A stretch of DNA of 64,000 nucleotides from JALOTE01 sp031422195 (GTDB lineage Bacteria > Pseudomonadota > Alphaproteobacteria > Rhizobiales > Rhizobiaceae), in contig JANOPZ010000077.1 in the NCBI GenBank assembly GCA_031422195.1, forward strand, positions 1 to 64,000, given 5' to 3'. How positions within the stretch are numbered: position 1 is the stretch's first letter; every line of letters begins with the position of its first letter. The notes beneath the pieces are model-generated. The model saw only the letters and a program-made list of their open reading frames with translations. It was not told where the DNA came from and did no database searches. The position numbers and the translations under genes were made by a program. This document shows positions 35,015-44,242 of the stretch, one piece after another.

Positions 35015-36328
35015 ATGAACGTTTCAATTCAAAGTTTTGGACGCAACGACGCCAATACACAACGTTTAGCCATAACGGCGCATGAAGGCGTAGCCCTATT
35101 TGGCTCAAAGCAAGGCTTAACAAGTACATTTTTACCCTATGGCAACGGCCGTTCGTATGGTGACAGTTGTTTGACGCGCAGCGGCTTGCACGTGGATATG
35201 CGTGGCCTAAACCGAATTATAGGCCTTGATTTAGAAACAGGTGTTTTGACCGCCGAACCTGGCGTTATTCTTGGTGATCTCATTGGCCAATTATATGGCA
35301 AAGGCTGGTTTCCGGCCGTGGTGCCCGGCACCCAATTTGTGACATTGGGCGGCGCTTTGGCTAATGATATCCATGGTAAAAACCATCATGGTCAAGGCAC
35401 ATTTGGCAACCATGTTTTGTCATTTAAACTGGCGCGCTCTGATGGCAGCTTGATCGTTTGCAGCCGAAATGAAAACCCACACCTGTTTGCCGCAACCATT
35501 GGCGGCATGGGGCTGACAGGAATCGTCGTAGAGCTGACGATACAGCTCATTCAGGTCAGCGCACATACGGTTCGGCAACAAACTATTCCTTTTGGCTCGC
35601 TTGTTGACTATTTTGAATTGATCGAAAGCGAAGGGGAGAACCATGAGTATGCAGTGGCATGGATCGACCAATTGGCCACCGGCAAAAGCTTTGGCCGCGG
35701 CTTGATGTTGTTAGGGGATCATGCCCCAAACGAGTTACCTTTGAAATCCCCCATGCCTTTGAGTGTGCCGTTTCAACCACCGGTTTCCATGCTCAATGGC
35801 GTGTCCTTGAAACTTTTTAACGCCGCCTATCATTGGGCAGGCAAACGTAAGAATGGCGAGCAACTTGTTCGTGCCCAGTCATTCTTTTTTCCACTTGATG
35901 CTGTTAAAAACTGGAACCGGCTTTACGGGCCACGTGGGCTATACCAACACCAGAGTGTTATTCCACTTGGCGCTGCTCCTGAAATTATCCCTGCCATGTT
36001 GCGCGCAACGCACGATGCGGGCGAGGCTTCGTTCCTGACGGTTCTGAAAAAATTTGGCACTATGTCATCACCCGGCCTTCTATCTTTTCCGCGTTCCGGC
36101 CACACATTAACGTTGGATTTTCCCAATCGGGGGCAACGCACTTTAGAGCTTTTGAACCGTCTGGATGATTTGGTTCTGCAAGGTGGCGGTGCGGTCAATC
36201 CCTATAAAGACGCCCGTATGAGCGCTGCTATGTTTAAGGCTTCGTTTGCCAATTGGCAGGCGTTAGAAGCGCTTCGTGATCCGAAAATAGTGTCCGATTT
36301 CTGGACACGAACTGCATTAACGCGTTGA
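35015..36328 (+). CDS. DprE1-like decaprenylphosphoryl-ribose 2'-oxidase
   Basis: A 437-residue FAD protein closely matching DprE1: G-N-G-R-S-Y-G-D (43-50), D118-I-H-G-K-N-H-H125, G-G-M-G-L-T-G-I (163-170), Y310-Q-H-Q-S-V-I-P and K398-D-A-R. By homology it oxidises the 2'-OH of a polyprenyl-phospho-ribose to the keto form, on the way to an arabinose or modified pentose donor. The position of the cysteine hit by benzothiazinones in M. tuberculosis (in I-C-V-D-F) is Thr366 here (L-T-L-D-F). It begins just after the HAD-UbiA stop, so the two steps are coupled. Cytoplasmic or membrane-associated. Confidence 0.88.
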   Translation: MNVSIQSFGRNDANTQRLAITAHEGVALFGSKQGLTSTFLPYGNGRSYGDSCLTRSGLHVDMRGLNRIIGLDLETGVLTAEPGVILGDLIGQLYGKGWFPAVVPGTQFVTLGGALANDIHGKNHHGQGTFGNHVLSFKLARSDGSLIVCSRNENPHLFAATIGGMGLTGIVVELTIQLIQVSAHTVRQQTIPFGSLVDYFELIESEGENHEYAVAWIDQLATGKSFGRGLMLLGDHAPNELPLKSPMPLSVPFQPPVSMLNGVSLKLFNAAYHWAGKRKNGEQLVRAQSFFFPLDAVKNWNRLYGPRGLYQHQSVIPLGAAPEIIPAMLRATHDAGEASFLTVLKKFGTMSSPGLLSFPRSGHTLTLDFPNRGQRTLELLNRLDDLVLQGGGAVNPYKDARMSAAMFKASFANWQALEALRDPKIVSDFWTRTALTR

Positions 36329-36421
36329 TATTGCAGGCATCATCTAAAAGTTTAATCATTTTCATTAGAAATAGTTGAGCTTTCTTCATTAAGTTTGGGG
36401 CCAGAAACCAGAGCTCATACA

Positions 36422-36871
36422 ATGAAGTTCATTCCGTTTATCTTGTTTACCGTGCTCACGAATGCTGCTGCGCAACTGATGTTGAAGCAGGGGATGACCA
36501 ATCTTTCACCGATCACGCTTGGCCCGATTTCGTTTGCCCATGATACTTTGATCGGCAAACTTGGAATGACGTTGCTTAATCCATGGGTGATGGCGGGGTT
36601 GATTGTATTTGTGATTTCGATGGCGTCGCATTTGTTCGTCTTGTCGAAAGTTGAGATTTCATTTGCTTATCCGTTTTTAAGTCTTGCCTACATCGTGGTC
36701 GCCGTTGCGGCTTGGACATGGTTTGGCGAAGACCTTAACCAATACCGGATTGCTGGTATTGCGCTGATTTGCGTTGGCACTGTTCTTATTGCCCAAGGTG
36801 GTGACGGCAAATCGCGAGAGCCCCAGAAAACACAAATTCTTTCCCAGTTTAATGAGGCAGCAAAACCATGA
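36422..36871 (+). CDS. Small multidrug-resistance/ArnE-F-like membrane protein
   Basis: A 149-residue protein with four membrane segments, in the EmrE/ArnE-ArnF size class. The family member in lipid A modification flips undecaprenyl-phospho-aminoarabinose across the inner membrane; in this operon a similar flippase role for the lipid-linked sugar is plausible. The start is the ATG at 36422 (M-K-F-I-P-F). About 90 bases without a gene separate it from the DprE1-like gene, and it overlaps the SDR gene by four bases. Four helices suggest a dimer. Confidence 0.75.
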   Translation: MKFIPFILFTVLTNAAAQLMLKQGMTNLSPITLGPISFAHDTLIGKLGMTLLNPWVMAGLIVFVISMASHLFVLSKVEISFAYPFLSLAYIVVAVAAWTWFGEDLNQYRIAGIALICVGTVLIAQGGDGKSREPQKTQILSQFNEAAKP

Positions 36872-37875
36872 AACATGTAATTTTCGGCGGCGACGGTTTT
36901 GTTGGCCGTCATCTTGCCAAGGATTTGGCTGCGCGCGGTGAAGAGGTCGTTGTTGCTGATATCGTGAAATCAAATTTGCCTCACTATGCAAATGTCAGCC
37001 ATATTCAATGCGACGTGACCGACACTGCCAGTGTGGCCGCTGTGCCGATTGCAGCCGATGATGTTGTCTATAATCTTGCAGCAAAAATGTTGTCGCCATT
37101 GCAAAAACGGGCTGACCGATATGCTTTTTTCTGGCCGGTCAATGCGTTTGGGGCGGGCAATATTATGGCAGCCACTGCCAAGGCTGGCGCCTCCAAACTG
37201 GTGCAGTTCACAACCGACATGGTCTACGGGCATACCGTGGTTTCACCGCAATATGAATCCCATCCGATTGCCCCATTGGGCGAATATGGTGCATCAAAAG
37301 TTGCAGCTGAAAACCTTGCTGCGGAGTGGCGCAAACGCGGAATGACGGTTTCCATTTTCCGTCCGCGTTTGATCATCGGGCCGGGTCGCTTGGGAATATT
37401 ATCTAAACTATTTAAGTTGGTCGATTTGAATTTGCCGGTTCCGATGATTGGTTCTGGTCAAGCGCCCTACCAGTTTATTTCGGTTTATGACTGCGCCGAA
37501 GCTGCACGTCTTGCCGGTATGCAAGGCTGCCCGAATGGCGAATTTAATCTTGGCTCGAAAAATCCGCCAAGCGTTCGCGAACTGCTGGGTGGTCTCATTC
37601 AAAACGCTGGATCGAGATCTGTTCTCATTCCTACGCCGGGATTTGCCGTAAAAGCGACGCTTGCAGGATTTGATTGGCTAAACCTGCCGATCATGGACCC
37701 GGAGCAATATTTGATTGCGGACGAGTTCTGCGTGCGTGAAACCCGCGCTTGCGAAAGGGCGTTTGGTTGGACCGCCAAGCATAATGACATCGATATGTTG
37801 AATGCCGCCTATGACGAATACCGAGCAGGCCTTGCCGGTAAAGCCATGCCCGTAACCCATGCTCCTGCAGAATAG
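36868..37875 (+). CDS. NAD-dependent epimerase/dehydratase (extended SDR)
   Basis: A 335-residue extended short-chain dehydrogenase: G7-G-D-G-F-V-G13 nucleotide site, Y140-G-A-S-K144 catalytic pair and an extended substrate domain. In mycobacterial arabinose-donor synthesis the second step uses the classical SDR DprE2; this one is of the sugar-nucleotide epimerase type, so the chemistry may differ. It overlaps the flippase-like gene by four bases and precedes the aminotransferase by 15 bases. Confidence 0.88.
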   Translation: MKHVIFGGDGFVGRHLAKDLAARGEEVVVADIVKSNLPHYANVSHIQCDVTDTASVAAVPIAADDVVYNLAAKMLSPLQKRADRYAFFWPVNAFGAGNIMAATAKAGASKLVQFTTDMVYGHTVVSPQYESHPIAPLGEYGASKVAAENLAAEWRKRGMTVSIFRPRLIIGPGRLGILSKLFKLVDLNLPVPMIGSGQAPYQFISVYDCAEAARLAGMQGCPNGEFNLGSKNPPSVRELLGGLIQNAGSRSVLIPTPGFAVKATLAGFDWLNLPIMDPEQYLIADEFCVRETRACERAFGWTAKHNDIDMLNAAYDEYRAGLAGKAMPVTHAPAE

Positions 37876-37890
37876 GGATTGATCATAAAC

Positions 37891-39360
37891 ATGAGTGATA
37901 CCGCCACATTAGACACCCGCGCGAAAATTGAAGATGCACCATCGATTGCAACGCCTGCCGCCGCGCAGCCTAAACTCCTTAGTGTTGCCGATGCAAAAGC
38001 GCTCAATGTCGGACAGATGCGCGATATGTTTTCAAATCATATCAATCCCGGTCAGTTGCACTTTATGAAACTGTTGGGGTTCGACAAAATCAAGGTCGAG
38101 CGCGCGGAAGGTATGTATTATTACGACCAAAATGGCCGGGCAATTTTAGATTTTTTCGGTGGTTTTGGATCACTCGCATTTGGCCACAATCACCCGCGCT
38201 TAACAGCTGCCCGTAAACAGTTTCAAGATGAGCAGCGCCACGAAATTGCGATTGCATTTATGTCGCAATACGCTGTGGCGTTTGCCAAAAATCTTGCAAT
38301 TATTTCGCCAGGCGCCTTGGACATGGTGTTCCTCGGATCGTCCGGTTCAGAAGCCATGGAAGCTGCGGTCAAACTCGCTGAACGGGCAGCAGGCCCTTCG
38401 CGGCGTAAGATTGCTTATGCTGAAAATTCGTTCCACGGCAAAACCAAGGGCGTTTTAACCATTACAGATGGCGCGCTTTACCGTGGTGAATTTGACCTCA
38501 CCGATAACACTGTCAAAGTGCCATTTGGCGATATTGAAGCTGTTGAACGCTTGTTTGCTAGAGACCCCGAAGTGGGCGTAATTGTGCTTGAAACAGTGCA
38601 AGGTGGCGGTGGAATTATTTCTGCGCCCACAGCTTATTGGCAAAAACTGCGCGCGCTGTGCGATAAGCACAATGTACTTTGGGTTGCCGACGAAGTGCAG
38701 TGTGGCTATGGCCGTACCGGTAAGTTTTATGCGTTTGAGCATCATGGCGTGGTGCCAGACATTACCGCGCTCGCCAAATCACTGGGTGGCGGCAAGGCTG
38801 CTGTCGGCGCAATGATTGCTAAACGCGACGTTTACATGAAGGCCTATGGCACACCAAAAACGGCAATGATCCATGCGCAAGCAACTTTTGGCGGAATGGG
38901 CGAGGCCTGTGTGACGTCCATTGAAGCGCTCAATGTTCTGTATGAGGACGGTTTGATCGACAATACGGCCGACACCGGTGCTTATTTGATTGATCGCCTC
39001 AATGCGATGCAAGCAAAATATCCAACTTTGTTGAAAGAAGTTCGCGGACAGGGCTTTATGGTTGGCCTTGAGTTTCATGATTTCAGCCAAGCATTGCCGA
39101 TGATGCTTAGACCTGTTGTGGCGTTGCTTGATGATAAGCTTAAAGGCTCTTTACCGGGTTTTGTCGGCAGCCATTTGCTGGCTGATCACGGCGTGCTGGT
39201 GGCGTTTACGGAATACAACCGCAATGTGATACGGCTGGAGCCGCCACTGATTTGCACGCGTGCGCATGTCGATCAATTTATTGCGGCGTTTGATGAAGTC
39301 ATGGGCCGCGGTATTGTGCGGATTGTTAAAGACTTCATTGCGCGGCAGGTGAAAAAATAA
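37891..39360 (+). CDS. Class III PLP aminotransferase
   Basis: A 489-residue PLP enzyme of aminotransferase class III. The PLP-binding Asp267-Glu268 in W-V-A-D-E-V-Q-C-G-Y-G-R-T-G and Lys296 in I-T-A-L-A-K-S-L-G-G-G are visible. An N-terminal extension of about 60 residues precedes the usual start of the fold. The ATG at 37891 is preferred to a TTG twelve bases earlier. Most members act on omega-amines or acetylornithine-like substrates; in this lipid-sugar operon it could add an amino group to a keto sugar, which would be unusual for the class. Confidence 0.86.
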   Translation: MSDTATLDTRAKIEDAPSIATPAAAQPKLLSVADAKALNVGQMRDMFSNHINPGQLHFMKLLGFDKIKVERAEGMYYYDQNGRAILDFFGGFGSLAFGHNHPRLTAARKQFQDEQRHEIAIAFMSQYAVAFAKNLAIISPGALDMVFLGSSGSEAMEAAVKLAERAAGPSRRKIAYAENSFHGKTKGVLTITDGALYRGEFDLTDNTVKVPFGDIEAVERLFARDPEVGVIVLETVQGGGGIISAPTAYWQKLRALCDKHNVLWVADEVQCGYGRTGKFYAFEHHGVVPDITALAKSLGGGKAAVGAMIAKRDVYMKAYGTPKTAMIHAQATFGGMGEACVTSIEALNVLYEDGLIDNTADTGAYLIDRLNAMQAKYPTLLKEVRGQGFMVGLEFHDFSQALPMMLRPVVALLDDKLKGSLPGFVGSHLLADHGVLVAFTEYNRNVIRLEPPLICTRAHVDQFIAAFDEVMGRGIVRIVKDFIARQVKK

Positions 39361-39367
39361 ACGTTCA

Positions 39368-39391
39368 ACCCTGCCATTATTCCGGCAGGGT
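39368..39391. terminator. Bidirectional terminator between convergent genes
   Basis: Eight-base perfect arms ACCCTGCC and GGCAGGGT with an eight-base loop that contains the stop codon of the leftward GT-C-like gene. It lies eight bases after the aminotransferase stop, so it can serve both transcripts. Confidence 0.6.
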
Positions 39392-41086
39392 CGTACCCGC
39401 TTTCAGCGAAATCGAATGGCAGGGCGTCAGGTTAAATTGAACCCTGCCGATCAATGCGGCCGCGTAAATGTTTTCTAGGTTTTGCGTTGCAGCGGTGTAG
39501 GGACAAAGTGGCACCAAAATCACATCTGTTGCCGCAACCGAAGTGATTGTTTTGGCATCAATTGCGGGTACTGCGCGCGATGGATCTGCACCAATAGCGA
39601 TATGCTGTGGCGCTTGTTTATTGGTTAAAAACGGAAACGGATTAGTGAAATCCATAGTCATGATGCTGTTGTACTTGAAACCTTTGGCCTCCAATAATTG
39701 TAATGCAATAACTGCATCAGAAGTTGCCTTTAACCAAGCTATTTGAAAATCCGGGTCGGAAAACAAGAGTGGTGAGGGTAACTCACCGGCTTTTGCAAAA
39801 GCTTTCAAATCGTCCTGATCCTTGGTATATTCGGTCAGCATGAAGCCAGCCCGTTTCAAATTTTCAGGTCGGGCCGTTACATTGTCGAGTGATTTTAATC
39901 CGGCAAAGTCGATGTTCTGGTGGCGGAGCATACCAACCAAAGCACGCGCTGCTGATTGGGCGGTATTGGCCAATGGCACAAGGACAATAATTGCTGCAAA
40001 AACAAGGGCTGGAGCAACCTTTTGGGGCTGAAACAAATTCCTCATGATGAGAGGCGTTGCACTTAAGACAACTGGCCAAAGGAAAATCAACTCTTGCCCG
40101 CCGGTGTTCTGACTTTCAAAAAATAGCCCTGCCAATAACGTCGTTGCCAACCAAAATGCCGGCTGGTTAAATTTGCGGGTTTGCAGGTCTTGTCGGCTCG
40201 GAAATAACACCAGTGCTAAAATGACAGTCGCCGCAGTAATCGCAAACATGCGCGATACCGATTGCAGCATGCGCGCGGCAAAACCATCACTATTCATTTT
40301 CACAAGTGCAGCAATATCTGAAACATAGGCGGCTACTGCGCCAGTCATTAACTCTACGGTGCCAATCAAAACCGTAAAAATAAACGCTGCAATGATAGCT
40401 TGCCGAAAAATAATCCGGCCTGAAATCAGTGCAAAAAGACAAATCAAACCACCGGCAAGAAATGCTGTAATTTTTGTCAAAAACAAAGCAGCAATCACAA
40501 TGCCAACGATACCCGGCAACATGCGCGCGCCTTTTACAAACAGCACGGCGGTCACCAGGACATAGAGCAGTTGGCTGCCCTGACGGTTGTAGATGCCAAA
40601 TCCATCTGAACCGGGAAACGGGTAGTAGCTTGACGTATTAAATGGCAGCAAAGCGTAAAACAAAAATACAGCCAAAAGTGCGATCGCAACCCAAGTGTTG
40701 CGGCGAGCCATGTCGACCATGACAAGCATCATCAATGGTGCGGTCACAAACAATATTGCGTAGCTTGAAAGCAAAACAGTTTGCCCATTTGGAAACAGCC
40801 AAAGCATGCAAGCCGAAAGCCAATATGCCAACGGGCCAACCGGTGCAAAAAAATCAACGGACGGGATTTGCCCTGCCAAAACCCGCGATGCGCCATCAAT
40901 AAAAATGAAGTTGTCCCAATACATCGGGCCAATTGGCATACGGATTGGCAATGCCAATAGCAACATTGCGAAAGCCAGCGCGGCAATCGGAAGCATCACA
41001 GGCACGACGCTAAGTGCGCGGTGTCGGGTCGTATTTTTTTGGACGAACAAGAGCGGATTACCAGATAAAATTTTCAGTTCGATCAT
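39377..41086 (-). CDS. Polytopic GT-C-like glycosyltransferase, unknown specificity
   Basis: A 569-residue protein with about eleven membrane segments in its first ~390 residues and a soluble C-terminal part. The first external loop has M-Y-W-D-N-F-I-F-I-D-G-A-S-R-V-L-A-G-Q-I-P and D-F-F-A-P-V-G-P, the pattern of GT-C transferases that use polyprenyl-phosphate sugars. It converges on the lipid-linked sugar operon and would be a natural user of its product at the periplasmic face. No close named family is recognised, and activity is inferred. Confidence 0.65.
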   Translation of the reverse strand: MIELKILSGNPLLFVQKNTTRHRALSVVPVMLPIAALAFAMLLLALPIRMPIGPMYWDNFIFIDGASRVLAGQIPSVDFFAPVGPLAYWLSACMLWLFPNGQTVLLSSYAILFVTAPLMMLVMVDMARRNTWVAIALLAVFLFYALLPFNTSSYYPFPGSDGFGIYNRQGSQLLYVLVTAVLFVKGARMLPGIVGIVIAALFLTKITAFLAGGLICLFALISGRIIFRQAIIAAFIFTVLIGTVELMTGAVAAYVSDIAALVKMNSDGFAARMLQSVSRMFAITAATVILALVLFPSRQDLQTRKFNQPAFWLATTLLAGLFFESQNTGGQELIFLWPVVLSATPLIMRNLFQPQKVAPALVFAAIIVLVPLANTAQSAARALVGMLRHQNIDFAGLKSLDNVTARPENLKRAGFMLTEYTKDQDDLKAFAKAGELPSPLLFSDPDFQIAWLKATSDAVIALQLLEAKGFKYNSIMTMDFTNPFPFLTNKQAPQHIAIGADPSRAVPAIDAKTITSVAATDVILVPLCPYTAATQNLENIYAAALIGRVQFNLTPCHSISLKAGTTLPE

Positions 41087-41245
41087 ACCAATAATGTGTT
41101 GGTAAACAACTAATGAAGCCGCGCAGCAAACAACCGTCGCGGGCTATTTGCGCCCTGTCGCAAACGGAAAGCAGCTATCCCATTTGCGAATCTATCGTCG
41201 TCTCAGCTATAGCCCGCCAACGGGTTTGAATTTGAGGGAACGAAA

Positions 41246-43762
41246 ATGAAAACACACGCGCGAGCAGTCGTAATCGGGGGCGGCGTTGTTGGCGTTTCTA
41301 CGCTCTATCATCTGGCTAAAAAAGGCTGGTCGGACGTTGTTTTGATTGAACGTAAAGAGTTGACATCAGGTTCAACTTGGCATGCGGCAGGCCTTCTGCC
41401 GCTTTTCAACATGTCATATTCAGTAGGGCAAATTCACAAATATTCGGTGCGGTTTTATCAAGAGCTTCAAAAAGAAACTGGTATGAATGTTGGTTTTTCG
41501 AACGTCACCAATATTCGCCTTGCCCGCACCAAAGACCGCTGGGACGAATTTATGTATTACAAGGGGATTGCCGATACGCTCGGCATTCCTGTCAATATTC
41601 TCACGCCTGAACAGGTCAAAGAGATTTGGCCGCTCTGCGAAATTGATGGCATTCTAGGCGCAATCCAGCATCCGGAAGATGGTTACATTCAGCCTGCTGA
41701 TTTAACACAGGCCTTAGCCAAGGGAGCACGCGACCGGGGCGCAACCATTTACCGCAACACAACCGTGACTGCGATCGCGCAAAACGCCGACGGTGAATGG
41801 GTTGTGACGACTGACAAGGGCGAGATCACAGCAGAACATGTGATTTCCTGCACAGGCAATTTTGCGCGCAAAACTGGCGCGATGATCGGGCTGAATATTC
41901 CTGTCATTCCGGTTGAACACCAATACATCGTTACCGAGCCGCACCCGGCAATTGTGGCCCGCAAGCAAGCAGGATTGCCCGAAATGGGCGTTCTGCGCGA
42001 GACTGATTCCAGCTGGTATATGCGTGAAGAAAACGGCGGGCTGCTGCTTGGGCCTTATGAAAAAGGCGCGCCTGTTTGCTATGTCGATGGCCCTTCGGAC
42101 GAGAGCGAATATGAGCTTTTCCAAGAAGACCTTGAGCGCCTGATGCCGCATATTGAAACCGCAATTGCCCGTGTGCCCGCTTTTGGCGAAGTTGGCATTA
42201 AAAAGGTTTATAATGGCGCGATAGCTTACACGCCGGATGGTTCACCGATTATCGGCCCTGCGCCCGGGTTCAAGAATTTCTGGCTTAATGAGGGGCATTC
42301 GTTTGGCATTACAGCCGCTGGTGGCGCCGGATGGCAGATTGCTGAATGGATCGTCGATGGTGAGCCGACTGTTGATATGATGGGCGTTGATCCGCGTCGG
42401 TTCGGCCCATACGCTACCGCTGGTTACCTTAAAGAAAAAAACGAAGAGGCATATGCCAACGTCTTCACAATGCACTACCCCGATGAGGAACGCAGCGCCG
42501 CCCGGCCCTTAAAAACGACGCCGTGTTACGAGCGCATGAAGGCTCATGGCGCAGTGTTTGGTTCTGTTTACGGCTGGGAGCGGCCCAACTGGTTTGCACC
42601 TGCTGGTTATGAAGTGCCAGCCGCTGATCTTGGTGTTGGCGTTGATGTCTTGACCAACCACAACCATGCGCCTGCGCTGGATGATGGCCGTATTGTGGAG
42701 CGCTGGTCGTTCCGCCGTTCGAATTATTTTGAGCATGTTGGCAATGAAGTTCTGAATGTCACCAAAAATGTTGGCCTGCAGGACATGTCGGCTTTTGCGA
42801 AAATGGAGGTGTCCGGCCCCGGCGCGCGCGCGTGGCTGGAAAGCATTTTGGCCAATGCCTTGCCGAAAAAACGCGGGCGGATTGCGCTCTGCCATTTGCT
42901 GACAAAATCAGGCGGCGTTAAATCTGAGTTTACGGTCTATGAGTGGAAGCCGGGCCGGTTTTACATGGTTTCTGCCGGTGCCTATGAAGCGCATGACCAC
43001 GACGTGCTGGCCAAACTTTTGCCAACCGATGGCAGCGTCATTTTAACGCCGCTGACGCAAATGCTAGGTGTGCTGGTTCTGGCAGGCCCGCGCTCACGCG
43101 ACGTGTTGGCAAAACTGACCCGCAGCCCGCTTGATAATAAGAGCTTTCCGTGGCTTTCCGGCCAAGAAATCGCTGTTGGCACGGCAACTGCGCATGCGTT
43201 GCGCGTCAATTTTGTTGGCGAACTTGGCTGGGAGTTTCATCACCCCATTGAGCAGCAAAACGCGCTCTTTGATATGCTGATGGAGGCTGGCGCAGAGTTT
43301 GGTATCAAGCCATTCGGTATTCGCGCCATGATAGCGATGGCGATTGAAAAAAGTTACCGGCTTATCCCGCGTGAACTCTCGATTGAATATTCGGCTTGGG
43401 AATCCGGCCTGCACCGCTTTGTGCGGATGGATAAGGGTGATTTTATTGGACGCGAAGCGTTGGCACACCAACAGGAAAACGGCCAAAACTGGCAGTTTGT
43501 CACCATGGAAGTGCACGGCATCACTGATGCTGATGCGCGCGGCAATGAGCCGATCCATGATCTGAGCGGCACCATGATTGGCCGTGCCACTCATGGCGGG
43601 TATGGCTGGCGCTACGGTAAATCTATCGCACTTGCAATGGTGAAGCCGGAGCATGCAGCCGAAGGCACAAAATTGTCGATTTGCATTCTAGGCAAGGATT
43701 TTGACGCGGTGATCATTTCCGAAAGCCCGTTTGACGGGGATAATGTGGCGTTGAGGGGGTAA
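41246..43762 (+). CDS. Dimethylglycine/sarcosine dehydrogenase-like flavoprotein
   Basis: An 838-residue two-part enzyme: an N-terminal FAD oxidoreductase domain (G11-G-G-V-V-G16 and S-T-W-H46-A-A-G, the histidine that binds FAD covalently in dimethylglycine oxidase relatives) and a C-terminal GcvT-type folate domain (from about 440). Family members oxidise N-methyl groups of dimethylglycine, sarcosine or related amines and pass formaldehyde to THF. GAGGGAA precedes the ATG. It is followed by a small membrane protein and a GbdR-like regulator on the other strand, fitting a betaine-type catabolic role. Confidence 0.9.
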   Translation: MKTHARAVVIGGGVVGVSTLYHLAKKGWSDVVLIERKELTSGSTWHAAGLLPLFNMSYSVGQIHKYSVRFYQELQKETGMNVGFSNVTNIRLARTKDRWDEFMYYKGIADTLGIPVNILTPEQVKEIWPLCEIDGILGAIQHPEDGYIQPADLTQALAKGARDRGATIYRNTTVTAIAQNADGEWVVTTDKGEITAEHVISCTGNFARKTGAMIGLNIPVIPVEHQYIVTEPHPAIVARKQAGLPEMGVLRETDSSWYMREENGGLLLGPYEKGAPVCYVDGPSDESEYELFQEDLERLMPHIETAIARVPAFGEVGIKKVYNGAIAYTPDGSPIIGPAPGFKNFWLNEGHSFGITAAGGAGWQIAEWIVDGEPTVDMMGVDPRRFGPYATAGYLKEKNEEAYANVFTMHYPDEERSAARPLKTTPCYERMKAHGAVFGSVYGWERPNWFAPAGYEVPAADLGVGVDVLTNHNHAPALDDGRIVERWSFRRSNYFEHVGNEVLNVTKNVGLQDMSAFAKMEVSGPGARAWLESILANALPKKRGRIALCHLLTKSGGVKSEFTVYEWKPGRFYMVSAGAYEAHDHDVLAKLLPTDGSVILTPLTQMLGVLVLAGPRSRDVLAKLTRSPLDNKSFPWLSGQEIAVGTATAHALRVNFVGELGWEFHHPIEQQNALFDMLMEAGAEFGIKPFGIRAMIAMAIEKSYRLIPRELSIEYSAWESGLHRFVRMDKGDFIGREALAHQQENGQNWQFVTMEVHGITDADARGNEPIHDLSGTMIGRATHGGYGWRYGKSIALAMVKPEHAAEGTKLSICILGKDFDAVIISESPFDGDNVALRG

Positions 43763-43764
43763 GT

Positions 43765-44235
43765 CTAGGTTAGATCTGCGTGTTGGAGCCACTCTTCCTG
43801 CATCGCCTCAATAGCTTTTACCATCGCCGCCGGATCGCTTGCGCCTAAAAATATTGGCTTGCCTTTTTCGCGGTGGATTTGCACAACGTCCAGACCCCAA
43901 GCGCGGTATAGCGTGCCATACTTAGTCCAGCGGTGGCCATAGCCAACCTGCCAGCCAAAATATTTTATGTCCGCCTCTCGAATGGTTTCAGCGGCAATGA
44001 AACCGCCGAATAGTTTCCAGCGGAAATGCCATTTGACGCCTTGGTTGCTGACTTCGATTTCCATTGTTGAAAACAGCCAGCTCAGGCCGAAAATAAAACC
44101 AAGGCCGATGATTACCGGCCATAGGCCATCAATGCCGCCGATTGAAATCAGCACAAGCATCAAAAGCACTGCGAAGCTTGCCATGATCAGATGAAATGCC
44201 AGGGGCATTTGGTTGGTTTGCTTATGCGGCAGCAT
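43765..44235 (-). CDS. Two-helix membrane protein with PH-like domain
   Basis: A 156-residue protein with two adjacent hydrophobic segments (about residues 12-32 and 37-56) followed by a ~95-residue domain whose pattern (E-I-E-V-S-N-Q-G-V-K-W-H-F and R-A-W-G-L-D-V-V-Q-I-H) suggests a bacterial PH-like fold. Function unknown. It lies seven bases after the regulator gene on the same strand and is probably co-transcribed with it; its stop is two bases from the end of the convergent dehydrogenase gene. Confidence 0.7.
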   Translation of the reverse strand: MLPHKQTNQMPLAFHLIMASFAVLLMLVLISIGGIDGLWPVIIGLGFIFGLSWLFSTMEIEVSNQGVKWHFRWKLFGGFIAAETIREADIKYFGWQVGYGHRWTKYGTLYRAWGLDVVQIHREKGKPIFLGASDPAAMVKAIEAMQEEWLQHADLT

Positions 44236-44242
44236 TGGTACG

